In this document: piece by piece, positions 55,127-63,947 of the stretch
Position numbering within the stretch: the first letter of the stretch is position 1
How the letters are laid out: each line of letters begins with the position of its first letter
Assembly: GCA_025062105.1 (NCBI GenBank)
Contig: JANXAQ010000061.1
Coordinates: 1 to 64,000 of the forward strand
DNA length: 64,000 nucleotides
Reading direction: 5' to 3'
DNA from: Thermoguttaceae bacterium
Lineage (GTDB): Bacteria > Planctomycetota > Planctomycetia > Pirellulales > Thermoguttaceae
Notes under the pieces: generated by a model
What the model was told of the DNA's origin: nothing
Seen by the model: only the letters and a program-made list of their open reading frames with translations
Database searches by the model: none
Translations under genes and position numbers: made by a program

Positions 55127-55699
55127 ATGTTCCGGAAAACTTTCCATCCCATAGCCCTTGGATTTGTGGTAGTGGGCTTTTTGTCTGCCCCTGGATGCTT
55201 CAATGTGTATGGACCAAGTCTAGGGTATCTCAGTATTCCGATCCCGGTGAGCCCTTATTTCCAGGACCGTTTGGAAGATCAATTTATCGAACAAGAGCGA
55301 TATGCCAAAGTTCCGATCCTCGGGCCGATTACCGCTGGAGCCCATCCGGTGGCCATGGATCCTCCGTCGGATGACCAGGTGCTTCGAGCCTTAGAAAAGG
55401 TGCGCCCGGTGGAGGGGGGGATACCTTTTTTACACGAAGTCCAGCGCACCAATGTTCGGATTGTCAAAGAACTAATTGCCGATTACATGGATCCACCCCG
55501 GCATTATCCGCTGATCGGTCCAGCCCAAGTGCATCACTGCCACTATAAATGCACCGTGTATTTTACGGAGATTACTCGGGTCGGTTGGCCCATTCCCTAC
55601 ACCACCAAAAAAGAAGATGCCCAAGAGGTCATCTACATTGACCTCAACCACTTCCATATTGTGGGCAATGTGGAATGTGGACCAAGCAGCGAGTACTAG
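55127..55699 (+). CDS. Lipoprotein of unknown function
   Basis: 190 residues. Residues 1-24 form a signal peptide ending LSAPGC, a passable lipobox with Cys24, so a lipid-anchored protein is likely. The mature part is Pro-rich at first (IPIPVSPYFQDRLEDQF), then helical (SDDQVLRALEKVRP, NVRIVKELIADYMDPP), and ends with beta-like segments that include HHCHYKCTVYFTEITRVGWPIPY and EVIYIDLNHFHIVGN. I recognise no family. GAGGGA stands 7 bp before the ATG. It is not close to another gene. Confidence 0.78.
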   Translation: MFRKTFHPIALGFVVVGFLSAPGCFNVYGPSLGYLSIPIPVSPYFQDRLEDQFIEQERYAKVPILGPITAGAHPVAMDPPSDDQVLRALEKVRPVEGGIPFLHEVQRTNVRIVKELIADYMDPPRHYPLIGPAQVHHCHYKCTVYFTEITRVGWPIPYTTKKEDAQEVIYIDLNHFHIVGNVECGPSSEY

Positions 55700-55977
55700 G
55701 TTTCAGAGTGTTTCCCTGGGGGACGATTGCTACCTGAGCATCTTCTTGGATCCAACGAGGTCTCTCTATTTCCGAGGAACGGCAAAACGAGCTACTCCGT
55801 ACCGATCGGCTCATAGGGGATAACTCTCCTTCAGTCTGAGCCCAGGTTGGCGAGCCAGCCGACTGGAGTGGGCAAAAGGACATCTTGCCGGTCCGTTTCC
55901 TCTAACCTTATTTCTTTCCCACTCCCTTATCTTGCTTGTCTTGTCGCAGCAAGGGGGCAAGAGGAGAACCTCAAGAG
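55700..55977. other. Spacer, nothing recognised
   Basis: No gene or named repeat between the lipoprotein stop and the next PR-A. Confidence 0.35.
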
Positions 55978-56125
55978 ACTCGACTTTTGCCTTTTTTCCT
56001 AAGTTATTTTGATTCCAGGAGTTACGGCAAACCTCCTTTTGTCCACACAATTCCCTAACTCTAATAAAGTCAAGGAATTAGAACTTTCCCCGTTTGCTAA
56101 GAAGCCCAAAATCACAAAAGTCAAG
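55978..56125 (-). mobile_element. PR-A element
   Basis: Starts ACTCGACTTTTGCC and ends ATCACAAAAGTCAAGC; TAA follows. The left flank is GAG, so one side has mutated. Confidence 0.78.
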
Positions 56126-56128
56126 CTA

Positions 56129-56282
56129 AGAGGCTGGCTAAAAAGAGTTTTGGCTCACTGGGCTCTCAAGTTCTTCCCCCATCAGGAGGGGTTAGAGCTC
56201 AGGAATTGCGCACCTTAGCTTCCAAGAGCCTTCCTCGCCGTGGGAAAAGGAACATAGGCCATCTCTCTTTTCAGACAACCTC
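56129..56282 (-). mobile_element. Diverged PR-B element with TAA target duplication
   Basis: Starts GAGGCTGGCTAAAAAG and ends TTTTCAGACAACCTC. TAA at 56126-56128 and 56283-56285. A further PR-B end (TTTTAAGACAGCCTC) at 56296-56310 is an extra fragment. Confidence 0.72.
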
Positions 56283-56310
56283 TAAAGAGTGCATTTTAAG
56301 ACAGCCTCTG

Positions 56311-56661
56311 AGGGGTTCATCTAGCACAAACGGAAGACAAAAGGTGCTCGGATTTTGGGCCCTACAGGCATAGCCCTAGCGAGAGTCAAACTACGTATCG
56401 GGCAGCCACTGAGAATTTCGCAAAGATAAACAAAATAGGCAGATTAGGAAGAGGCTCCCGCTTTTCATGTTCCGAACCATCCGCTAGGCCAGGAGTGCCG
56501 ATAGGAAGAAAAGGGGAAGCTCTTGTCTCAGCACCGTCTTGGAATTGGAGAGGGTTGCTCTTGAGGAAACTGCTTGTGGATCACTACCATACCCCCTCTA
56601 CGCCTCCTCCATATGCCGGAAAAAAAGAAGGGGGGAACTTTTTACAAGAGGGGCTTTGCGG
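56311..56661. other. Gap upstream of the TPR/Tol region
   Basis: 351 bp with no named repeat except a short PR-F-like AAAGATAAACAAAATAGGC near 56420. The open frame continues upstream of 56662 but lacks coding signs. Confidence 0.4.
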
Positions 56662-59600
56662 ATGGCCCGGTTGGTGGTTCACTCGTATAGCCAGCTATGG
56701 ATTGCCATCCTAGGAGCATTCCTATGGATGGAAGCAGGGGGCCAAGGTATGGAGCAGGTAGCAGAAGCCCTTTTCTCCTCCCCACCCCCTTCCTCAAATA
56801 GAATCGAGCACTCCCCAGCAAGGATCTCCCAACAGGTTGACCCGAGCCGGACTGCCACTGCGCAGCTAGGTGGTCTATCTCCAGGCCTGCCGACCTTGCC
56901 CCTGAATAGCCAGTCTCAGGGTGGAAGCTTTTCTGCTAGTGTTCCAACGGCTCCTGGGGGGCTAGATCCGGCAGAAGAGCAATATACCTTTGCGGTTACT
57001 TTGTATAACCGGGGTGATTGGGCCTTGGCAGCCCGGGAATTGCAAACCTTCCTACGCCAATATCCTCACCATCCAAATGCAAGCCGGGCTAACTTCTTGT
57101 TGGCCGAAACCTTGCTGCAACTGGGCCAATATGAAGATGCCCATGTTCGGTTTAACCAGTATTTGGACCGAGAACCCCAGGGCTTATGGGCAGCCAAAGC
57201 ATGGTTCCGAAGTGGAGAAGCGGCCTTTTGGGCCGGGAAATCCGAACAGGCTACCAGCCGATTCAAAGAGTTTTTGAGCCGGTATCCTTCCGATCCCTTG
57301 ACGGCGTATGCCTTGTGGTATCTGGGCCAACTGGCCCGAAAAGAAAAAAATTGGTCCTCCGCCGCTGAGTATTTCCGGCAATGTTTAGAGCGATTCCCGC
57401 AAAGTTCGATTCGGGCGGAATGCCAATTGGGCCTTGCTCAGAGTCAGGAGGCCTTAGGAGAGGCTGAGCAGGCGATTCGACTTTATCAGACACTGGCCCA
57501 TAATGAGTCCGATCCAGTGGGTGCAGAAGCCCAATTTCGTCTGGCCGTCTTACTATACAACCTCCAACGTTACTTGGAGGCGGCAGGAGCGTTTCAAGGC
57601 TATGAGCGGCGATCGCCTCGTAGTGGACAGGCCGCTTATGCCCGTTTGTATCGAGGTTTTGCCTTATTTCATCTGAAAAAATGGCAGGAAGCCGCGGAGT
57701 GTTTTGCTGAATTGGCTTCCCTAGGGAACCCAGATTTCCCAGGACCCAGCCACCCGCCCATGCCTGAGGGATCAGTCCAACCAAGTCCTTCTCCCCGAAG
57801 TGCCGCTGGCTCTGGAGGGGCTAGTTCTGGAGGTACCGGAGCGACTATTGCTGCTGGTCCCGAAGGCCCTAAAGTTGGGGAGTCGGGGGGAGATAGGTTT
57901 GGCGTGCTGGCTTCAGTACCAACTTTTCCCGGCCTTTGGCCAAACCAACTTCAGCAGCTTCGCCGCCAGGCCCAATATTGGCTGGGCATGGTCCAGCGGC
58001 AGCAGGCTCAATGGGCCGATTCGGCTAAGACGTTTACTCAATTGGCTCAAAGCGTCTCGGAACCTGCGGAACTGGTGGAATGCCACTACTATGCGGCCGA
58101 CGGCTGGCTCCGAGCTCAGAATCCCAAGGCCGCTTTGATGGAATTTGATTTAGCTCTCCAGGCAGTAGAAAAAAAACTGCAAACTCCACCACCCTCTACT
58201 CCCGGCTCGTCTTTTGCCCAACCGCCAGAAGGCACGGGCCAACAGTCGGCTAGCCTCTGGCTGGATAAAATCCTTCTGGGCAGATTGGAAGCAGCGGTGC
58301 TCTTACAGGATCATAGTTTGGCGGATCGGACAGCCAAGGAGTTTTTCCAGCGGTGTGCGCACAGCCCCTTGGCGGCCGAGGCGGCCTGTTGGCACAGCCA
58401 ATCCCTTCTCCATCGGAAGCAATTCCAGGAAGCTATTCAGGTCTTGGAGCCTTGGGCTCAACAAAAAGCCCTTGCTCAGGAGCTGGCTTGGCAGATCCGA
58501 TATTTGTTGGCCTATGCGTATCAGGCAGTGGGACGATTGGCCGAGGCACAGGCTCAGCTTAACCCCTTATTAGAAGCCGACAAGGGCCAGTGGAAATCTT
58601 TAGCCCAATTGGCCCAGGCTAGTATCCTGATGGCCCAAAAACAGTACCAACAGGCATCCCAGCTGTTAGAGGCTTATCTGGCAGCCGGAGCGGACCTGCC
58701 GGCTCAGACTACGGCTCAGGCCCAGTTGGCCCTTTGCTACGGTTGGCTCCGCCAGACCGAGAAGGCACAGCGGCTTTATCAGGCCCTCTCAGCGAAACAT
58801 ACAGCAGAGGCTTGGTTTAGGCCTTGGTGTGAGCAGTTGGCCGAGGCTGCCTTGGAGGCAGGGGATTTTGCCTGGGCCAAAAGCCTTTTTGAACAATTGG
58901 CTACTAATGGTGAGCCGACAGTGATCCAACGAGCACTGCTTGGCTTGGGGTGGACTCAGTATCGGGCTGGGCAATATCCAGAAGCAGCAGAGACATTAGC
59001 CCGGCTGCTTCGCATGGAACAGCTTCCCGCTTCGGTAGCTGCGGAAGCTACTTTCCTTCGGGCTACCATCCTCACAAAGCTTCGGCAACCGGATGCGGCG
59101 TTGGCGCTGTTCGGGATTGTAGTGGATAAATATTCAAATTCGAAATGGTTTGGCCCAGCTCTTTTGGCATCTGCTCGACTGCAGGCACAACTCGGCCAGC
59201 ACAACCAAGCCACCCAGTACTTCCAACGCTATGTGGAAACTTTCCCCCATGCTGCCGACTTAGATACCGCCTTGTATGATTGGGCCTGGAGTCTGAAGGA
59301 TTCTGGTCAGACAGAAGAAGCGATGAAACTCTTTGAGCGAATCCATCAGGAATTTCCCAAAAGCCCATATTGGGCCGAGGCTACCATCCGCCTGGCTCAG
59401 CAGGCCTACCAGGCCCGGCAGTATGAGCGGGCTGGAGAACTGGTTCGGGCTGTATTGGCTAACTGCCAGCCGCCGGACCTCCGCCCTTACGCCCTGTATC
59501 TGCAACTGCAGATAGCGGCCGCCCAAGGCCAGTGGGAATCGGTCGGCCAATTGGCTCAGCAATTGCTCCACGAACATCCAGGAAGTCCCTTGCAGGTCTA

Positions 59601-60462
59601 TACCGAGTTTTGGCAAGCCGAACTGGCCTTCCGCAAAAAGGATTTTCCGACTGCTGGCAAATTGTTAGAAGAATTTGTCAAAAAATATCCTTCGCTCCCT
59701 TCGGGGTTGGCTCCATTAGTAGCTCTTCGGCAGGCGCAACTGCTAGCCCACCAACGCCGATGGGATGAGGTGCTTCAGGCTGCCACTCGCATCCGAGAAC
59801 AGTACCCTCAGTTTGACCAACTTTACGAGGCCGATTATCTACTAGGTCGGGCTTTGGCCATGAAGGCTCGGTTCGACGAAGCTAGAGAGGCTTTTCAACG
59901 CGTCATCCGATCTCCTCAAGGTGCTAAAACGGAAACGGCCGCTATGGCCCAATGGTACATCGGGGAGACCTACTTCCACCAACGAGATTATCAGACTGCG
60001 CTGCGGGCGTATTTATTGGTAGAGGTGCTGTATGCATATCCAGAGTGGCAAGCTCTAGCCCTGCTGGAAGCGGCTCGATGCCACCAAATGCTCGGCCAAG
60101 CCGACCAAGCCCAAAAACTCTACCAACGCCTTCTAGCAGACTTCCCTAATACCGCAGCTGCCCAGCAGTATCGAAGCCGGCAAACATCCGCCTCCCAAAC
60201 CCCGCAGACAGATTCCCAACAGCCCACTTCCGCTCCTGTTCGGCAGATGCCTATCGGTTCACCCCAGCCTCCAGAGCAGAAAAGGTCCCAACGTCAGCCA
60301 AAACTATTGTGGGAACCCATAGAAATAGAAAAGAAGCCTCTCCATGATTCGAAGCATATATGTTTATACGATTTTGGTGTCCGTGCCCCTGACCCAGTAT
60401 ATAGGGTTGCTTGCAGTACTAGGACCCGCCATGGATTAGGTGTTTGGCAGGAGGCAGCTTAA
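56662..60462 (+). CDS. Large exported TPR protein with a repeat-derived C-terminus
   Basis: 1266 residues from 56662, which gives a clean signal peptide (residues about 10-29, ending EAGGQG) and has AGAGGGG upstream; an earlier TTG would bury it. After a Ser/Pro-rich linker there are more than twenty TPR-like units (EEQYTFAVTLYNRGDWALAAREL, ASRANFLLAETLLQLGQYEDA, VGAEAQFRLAVLLYNLQRYLEAA), interrupted at about 355-425 by a Gly/Ser/Pro-rich insert. The pattern is that of BamD/YbgF(CpoB)-type periplasmic proteins. ExbB and ExbD follow, so a Tol-like envelope complex is inferred. The last ~43 codons lie inside a PR-C element and replace the original C-terminus. Confidence 0.9.
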   Translation: MARLVVHSYSQLWIAILGAFLWMEAGGQGMEQVAEALFSSPPPSSNRIEHSPARISQQVDPSRTATAQLGGLSPGLPTLPLNSQSQGGSFSASVPTAPGGLDPAEEQYTFAVTLYNRGDWALAARELQTFLRQYPHHPNASRANFLLAETLLQLGQYEDAHVRFNQYLDREPQGLWAAKAWFRSGEAAFWAGKSEQATSRFKEFLSRYPSDPLTAYALWYLGQLARKEKNWSSAAEYFRQCLERFPQSSIRAECQLGLAQSQEALGEAEQAIRLYQTLAHNESDPVGAEAQFRLAVLLYNLQRYLEAAGAFQGYERRSPRSGQAAYARLYRGFALFHLKKWQEAAECFAELASLGNPDFPGPSHPPMPEGSVQPSPSPRSAAGSGGASSGGTGATIAAGPEGPKVGESGGDRFGVLASVPTFPGLWPNQLQQLRRQAQYWLGMVQRQQAQWADSAKTFTQLAQSVSEPAELVECHYYAADGWLRAQNPKAALMEFDLALQAVEKKLQTPPPSTPGSSFAQPPEGTGQQSASLWLDKILLGRLEAAVLLQDHSLADRTAKEFFQRCAHSPLAAEAACWHSQSLLHRKQFQEAIQVLEPWAQQKALAQELAWQIRYLLAYAYQAVGRLAEAQAQLNPLLEADKGQWKSLAQLAQASILMAQKQYQQASQLLEAYLAAGADLPAQTTAQAQLALCYGWLRQTEKAQRLYQALSAKHTAEAWFRPWCEQLAEAALEAGDFAWAKSLFEQLATNGEPTVIQRALLGLGWTQYRAGQYPEAAETLARLLRMEQLPASVAAEATFLRATILTKLRQPDAALALFGIVVDKYSNSKWFGPALLASARLQAQLGQHNQATQYFQRYVETFPHAADLDTALYDWAWSLKDSGQTEEAMKLFERIHQEFPKSPYWAEATIRLAQQAYQARQYERAGELVRAVLANCQPPDLRPYALYLQLQIAAAQGQWESVGQLAQQLLHEHPGSPLQVYTEFWQAELAFRKKDFPTAGKLLEEFVKKYPSLPSGLAPLVALRQAQLLAHQRRWDEVLQAATRIREQYPQFDQLYEADYLLGRALAMKARFDEAREAFQRVIRSPQGAKTETAAMAQWYIGETYFHQRDYQTALRAYLLVEVLYAYPEWQALALLEAARCHQMLGQADQAQKLYQRLLADFPNTAAAQQYRSRQTSASQTPQTDSQQPTSAPVRQMPIGSPQPPEQKRSQRQPKLLWEPIEIEKKPLHDSKHICLYDFGVRAPDPVYRVACSTRTRHGLGVWQEAA

Positions 60463-60521
60463 GCCTGCCAAAGTAAAACTTTTTATATCTTATTATATGT
60501 TCGATATTAGGGAAAAGTTCC
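60333..60521 (-). mobile_element. PR-C element forming the 3' end of the TPR gene
   Basis: Starts GAAGCCTCTCCATGATTCG and ends TTAGGGAAAAGTTCCC. GTTTATACGATTTTGG, TATATAGGGTTGCTTGC and GGATTAGGTGTTTGGC follow the PR-C order. The gene reads through its first 130 bp and stops at 60460-60462. Confidence 0.78.
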
Positions 60522-60632
60522 CTTAATGATGCTCTCTGAATTCAGAGGAAAGAGACAATGGAGTTTAGGGCCAAAGTTAGCAACCTGCCGATTGGGAATC
60601 CTGTTGTGGACCAGATTAAGGAGGCTGGAAGA

Positions 60633-60971
60633 GGCACCTTCCCAAAATACTGAACACGTAGTGAACTTGATGAATTTGGGTTCCATTAAGGGTGCCCCCA
60701 TTCGAAAACTGATTAACCTCAACTTTAGCGGTTTTTCGTAACTTCTTTTATATCAGAGAGTTAGGCTTTGAGGATTCTTTGTTCATCGACTTGCCTAACT
60801 CCAATACTGTCAAAAGGTTAGATATCCAAAATGGTATGTACCTTGGAAATTGGCAAATGTCAAGCTAACTGTATGTAGGGTGTGAGCAATGTTAACAGTC
60901 CCGTCGGTAGGTTAGAGGGGAGGAGATTAAAATAGTGTAAAAATATCTTCTTCGAATTATGCAGAGGTTTC
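60633..60971 (+). mobile_element. PR-C element split by a PR-A variant, upstream of exbB
   Basis: Left part 60633-60716 (GGCACCTTCCCAAAATACTG...) and right part 60869-60971 (...GAATTATGCAGAGGTTTC) make one PR-C. The insert at 60717-60865 is bounded by TAA. The element ends 39 bp before the exbB start, so the promoter probably lies in it. Confidence 0.82.
60717..60865 (-). mobile_element. PR-A variant nested in PR-C
   Basis: Starts CCTCAACTTTAGCGG and ends GGCAAATGTCAAGC. TAA at 60714-60716 and 60866-60868. The interior matches the short variants at 19645 and 45823 more than standard PR-A. Confidence 0.83.
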
Positions 60972-61010
60972 TGTATTATTTTCTCCTTTCGCATGAGGCT
61001 AGGACGATCC

Positions 61011-61898
61011 ATGAACCATGGATGTGGAGAAAACAGGCCGTTTTCCAGAGGGTATGGTCGAGTGGCAGTTTGGGGCCTTTTAGCTGGGGCGATGGTGTGT
61101 TTTGGATTGCTTTTGGAGCTTTGGGCTGCCGAGGCTCCGGCACCGACTGCCCAGCAGAGTCAAAGGCCGGTTCTGCCAGAAACCCTTCAGCAATTCATCC
61201 CCACCCGAAACCTATGGGACATCATGCGCCAAGGCGGGCCGCTCATGATTCCCATTGCCCTTTGTTCGGTCATTATGCTGGCCCTGACACTGGAGCGGAT
61301 GGTTAGTCTGCGTCGAAGCCGAGTTATCCCAAAGCCCTTCGTCAAACGCTTCCTGCAGCAGATGGAAGACGGCACGCTAGACCGAGACAGTGCCATACAC
61401 TTGTGTGAGGAAAACGGTACTCCTGTAGCCGAGGTCTTTGCGGCTGCAGTCCGCAAATGGGGCCGACCTTCTGTAGAAGTCGAACAGGCTATCATCGACG
61501 CCGGCGAACGGGTAACCAATGGACTGCGCAAATATCTTCGGGTCTTTAATGGAATTACTACCGTAGCCCCACTTTTGGGTCTGTTGGGGACCATCTCCGG
61601 TATGATTCAGGCCTTCAATGCCTTAGCACTTTCGGACCCAGCAGGTCGGACTCGTCCCCAACTGCTGGCCGAGGGAATTGCCAACGCCCTGTTGACTACC
61701 GCAGCCGGCCTTTGCGTAGCGATCCCCGCCCTAATTCTTTATTTATACTTTTTAGGGCGGGTAGATCGCCTGGTAATGGAAATTGACTCACTTGGAGAAC
61801 AGTTAGTTCCGATGATCTGCGCCGAAGAGATGGGCAATCGTCCTGCCAAGCCTCAGACAAAGTCCCGCCGCAGCCGCCAAGAGACCGGCGTAACCTAA
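61011..61898 (+). CDS. ExbB/TolQ/MotA-family proton channel protein
   Basis: 295 residues from 61011, where AGGA lies 7 bp upstream; an ATG at 60993 has no site. It has an N-terminal hydrophobic signal segment (residues about 20-40, WGLLAGAMVCFGLLLELWAAEAP) as in many planctomycete ExbB proteins. Three membrane helices of the MotA/TolQ/ExbB family follow: GGPLMIPIALCSVIMLALTL, the helix with ITTVAPLLGLLGTISGMIQAF, and ALLTTAAGLCVAIPALILYLYF. With ExbD it makes a proton-driven motor energising outer-membrane work. ExbD is 976 bp downstream, separated by repeats, although these genes usually touch. Confidence 0.93.
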   Translation: MNHGCGENRPFSRGYGRVAVWGLLAGAMVCFGLLLELWAAEAPAPTAQQSQRPVLPETLQQFIPTRNLWDIMRQGGPLMIPIALCSVIMLALTLERMVSLRRSRVIPKPFVKRFLQQMEDGTLDRDSAIHLCEENGTPVAEVFAAAVRKWGRPSVEVEQAIIDAGERVTNGLRKYLRVFNGITTVAPLLGLLGTISGMIQAFNALALSDPAGRTRPQLLAEGIANALLTTAAGLCVAIPALILYLYFLGRVDRLVMEIDSLGEQLVPMICAEEMGNRPAKPQTKSRRSRQETGVT

Positions 61899-62188
61899 TT
61901 TAGAAGGACCCCAAAGCCTCTCAATACCAAACCGATCCTCCGTTGGAAAAAACCTGTCGTTTTTACCAGAAAAAACCTATGCGACTTCTTGCTGTTCAAA
62001 CAGGAATGCAAAACAGAACCTGCAACATTTCCGCTGACTGTACAAATCCGCTCTCTGCTCCGAGTCAAAGGACGGCATTGCCGAAGGCAAGAGCGGTTCC
62101 GAGTGCCAAAAGGCCAGTTACACCTTTGCTTCGCTATTACCCTGCCCCCCTCCCACTGGGAGAATAGGAGAACCCAGAGAAAAAAATC
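61899..62188. other. Spacer, nothing recognised
   Basis: 290 bp after exbB before the first repeat. No terminator or gene. Confidence 0.35.
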
Positions 62189-62337
62189 AGTACGCTTTTT
62201 GCCATTTTCGACCTCCTGCCGAAGGGGAAAAGTTCTAACTGTTTGGAATTATTGAACTTAAGAGCTTGCGTGAATAAAAGGATGATCACCGTAAGTTCTG
62301 GCGACAAAAGACGTTGGGGAAAATAGCAAAACTCCGG
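62189..62337 (+). repeat. Decayed PR-A element between exbB and exbD
   Basis: ACGCTTTTTGCCATTTTCG at the left, GAAGGGGAAAAGTTCTAACT inside and AATAGCAAAACTCCGG at the right. Confidence 0.68.
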
Positions 62338-62344
62338 ATAAGAG

Positions 62345-62714
62345 TCTCCAACAAAATGAAACTCCTGTGAAGTCCGGCTCGCCATCTTCGCACTCATAGC
62401 TAGCTGTTATACACAAGTTAGCGTGGACCCGTTCGACCTTCACTTTAGGCAAATCCCAAACGTTAGTTGAATAACGCAGAATGGATAAAGTAGGCGATCT
62501 AGCTAACTGTTTTTGAAACCAAGCACTTTTTGCTCTTGGAAGTGATTTCTCCGAAATGCTGCAATTTCTCCAACTAACAAATTAGCTACTTTTGAAAGGT
62601 TCGTTATCTCGCTATTGCAAGTAAAACTTGCTGCCGTGGTGAGGGTAAATACATGCCAAAGATGTGTATCGCAGCCAGACACTCATAGGGGGGAGCAGCC
62701 ACATTTTGTTAAAA
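62345..62714. repeat. PR-E element split by a PR-F insertion
   Basis: Left part TCTCCAACAAAATGAAACTC (62345 on) and right part ACATTTTGTTAAAAGC (to 62714) are one PR-E. CACTCATAG flanks the inner PR-F at 62391-62399 and 62680-62688. Confidence 0.75.
62400..62679 (+). mobile_element. PR-F element with exact 9-bp target duplication
   Basis: Starts CTAGCTGTTATACACAAG and ends AGATGTGTATCGCAGCCAGA, 280 bp. CACTCATAG at both flanks. Best-bounded PR-F. Confidence 0.88.
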
Positions 62715-62874
62715 GCTGTAGGCTCGCGCCGTTCGCTAGAAGGGTTGCCAGAGCCGTGGGATTCCATGTATTGGTTCTTCGGGATCATGGCGATGACGAG
62801 GTCTTTCCGTATTGCTGAGGAGCCCTAGGATTCATCCCAACTTCAGGTCTGAAGATCGATAGGAGGCGTCCACC

Positions 62875-63312
62875 ATGCCGCTGAAAACCCATTGGGATGA
62901 ATTACCTCAATTGAACATGACGCCGATGATCGACTGTGTGTTTTTACTCTTGATTTTTTTCCTAGTAGCCACCCGCCTGGAAGAACAGACACCACAAATT
63001 CCACTTCGGCTACCGGAGGTGGTCGATCGGGGCGCTTTGAGTCCAGCGCCGGAGAAACTGGTCGTTAGTGTCTATCGGGACGGCTCCATCACCCTTGACA
63101 ATCGACCGGTCAGCTTGGAGGAGCTCACTGTCCAGCTGGCTGCCCTGCGCCGCCATTATCCGGATCTGGCTGTGATGCTCCGAGGCGATGCCCGAGCGCC
63201 GTACCAGCATGTTGCCCAGGTGTTGAATGCCTGTAAACAGGCAAATATTCGCGAATTAAACATCTCAGTTCGTACAATCTCCTTGGATAATTCCCCTCAG
63301 CACCCACCTTAA
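62875..63312 (+). CDS. ExbD/TolR-family protein
   Basis: 145 residues. Cytoplasmic start, then a single membrane helix at about 19-36 with the conserved Asp in MTPMIDCVFLLLIFFLVAT, the proton-carrying residue. The periplasmic part (RLPEVV...KLVVSVYRDGSITLDN, LRGDARAPYQHVAQVLNACKQANI) is a normal ExbD/TolR domain. It works with ExbB upstream. A strong AGGAGG lies 8 bp before the ATG, so it can be translated independently of exbB. Confidence 0.95.
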   Translation: MPLKTHWDELPQLNMTPMIDCVFLLLIFFLVATRLEEQTPQIPLRLPEVVDRGALSPAPEKLVVSVYRDGSITLDNRPVSLEELTVQLAALRRHYPDLAVMLRGDARAPYQHVAQVLNACKQANIRELNISVRTISLDNSPQHPP

Positions 63313-63369
63313 CCAACGGCAGGGATTCGTTTATTGGCTGCTAGAGGCCAAAGTCATGCGAAACCCTAA

Positions 63370-63526
63370 GAAGATGACCTGAAATGGCAGTTCCACGAGA
63401 AAAACCGTTCGCCTTTCTGAATTCCCCTGAATTTCCAAACGCCCTATTCAACAGGACTATGGAGGAAAAGAGCGGTCAGTCCCAAATCCAGTAGGAGCTC
63501 TCAGAATCCAATTTCACATTAGCCTC
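63370..63526 (-). repeat. Decayed PR-B element
   Basis: GAATTCCCCTGAATTTCC and AATCCAATTTCACATTAGCCTC follow the PR-B consensus in reverse. Its right end meets TCA at 63527. Confidence 0.6.
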
Positions 63527-63529
63527 TCA

Positions 63530-63678
63530 GTTCGATCTTTGTCTTTTGAGCTTTCTGCCGAAATGAGAAAGCATTAACAGTTTGGAATGATTGCAGTTAG
63601 GGAATTGGGTGCGCAAAAGAGTGGTTCGCTGTAACTTTTGGCGACAAAACAAGTTAGGGAAAATGTCCAAAATCCAGG
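63530..63678 (+). mobile_element. PR-A element with TCA target duplication
   Basis: Starts GTTCGATCTTTGTC and ends TGTCCAAAATCCAGG, both diverged. TCA at 63527-63529 and 63679-63681. Confidence 0.75.
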
Positions 63679-63699
63679 TCAGTGCGTCCTTTGCCATGG

Positions 63700-63818
63700 T
63701 TGGTCTGGCTATGAAAAAGGATGCATTCCCTGCTTGTAATTTTCGGAATTAGGAAATTGGGTGAACAAACGGACGACTTTGCCGTAACTACATAAAGCAA
63801 AGGCAGTTGGGAAAAATA
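63700..63818 (+). repeat. PR-A right-part fragment
   Basis: GGAATTAGGAAATTGGGTGA and GGCAGTTGGGAAAAATA are PR-A interior. The right end is cut by a PR-C that begins at 63819. Confidence 0.6.
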
Positions 63819-63947
63819 GGGAATCGCGGCAAAATCCCACACATTCAGTGAACTTTATGAACTTTTGATTCGGTAGGGGGCCACCTCACTGAAAGATCTC
63901 CTATATGTAGGTGGCTAGCAGTGCCAGCTCCCCTGTGTATTGGGGTC
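63819..63947 (+). repeat. PR-C left-part fragment
   Basis: GGAATCGCGGCAAAATCCC, CATTCAGTGAACTTTATGAA and CTATATGTAGGTGGCTAGC match PR-C. The rest is missing or displaced by the following PR-F. Confidence 0.6.
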
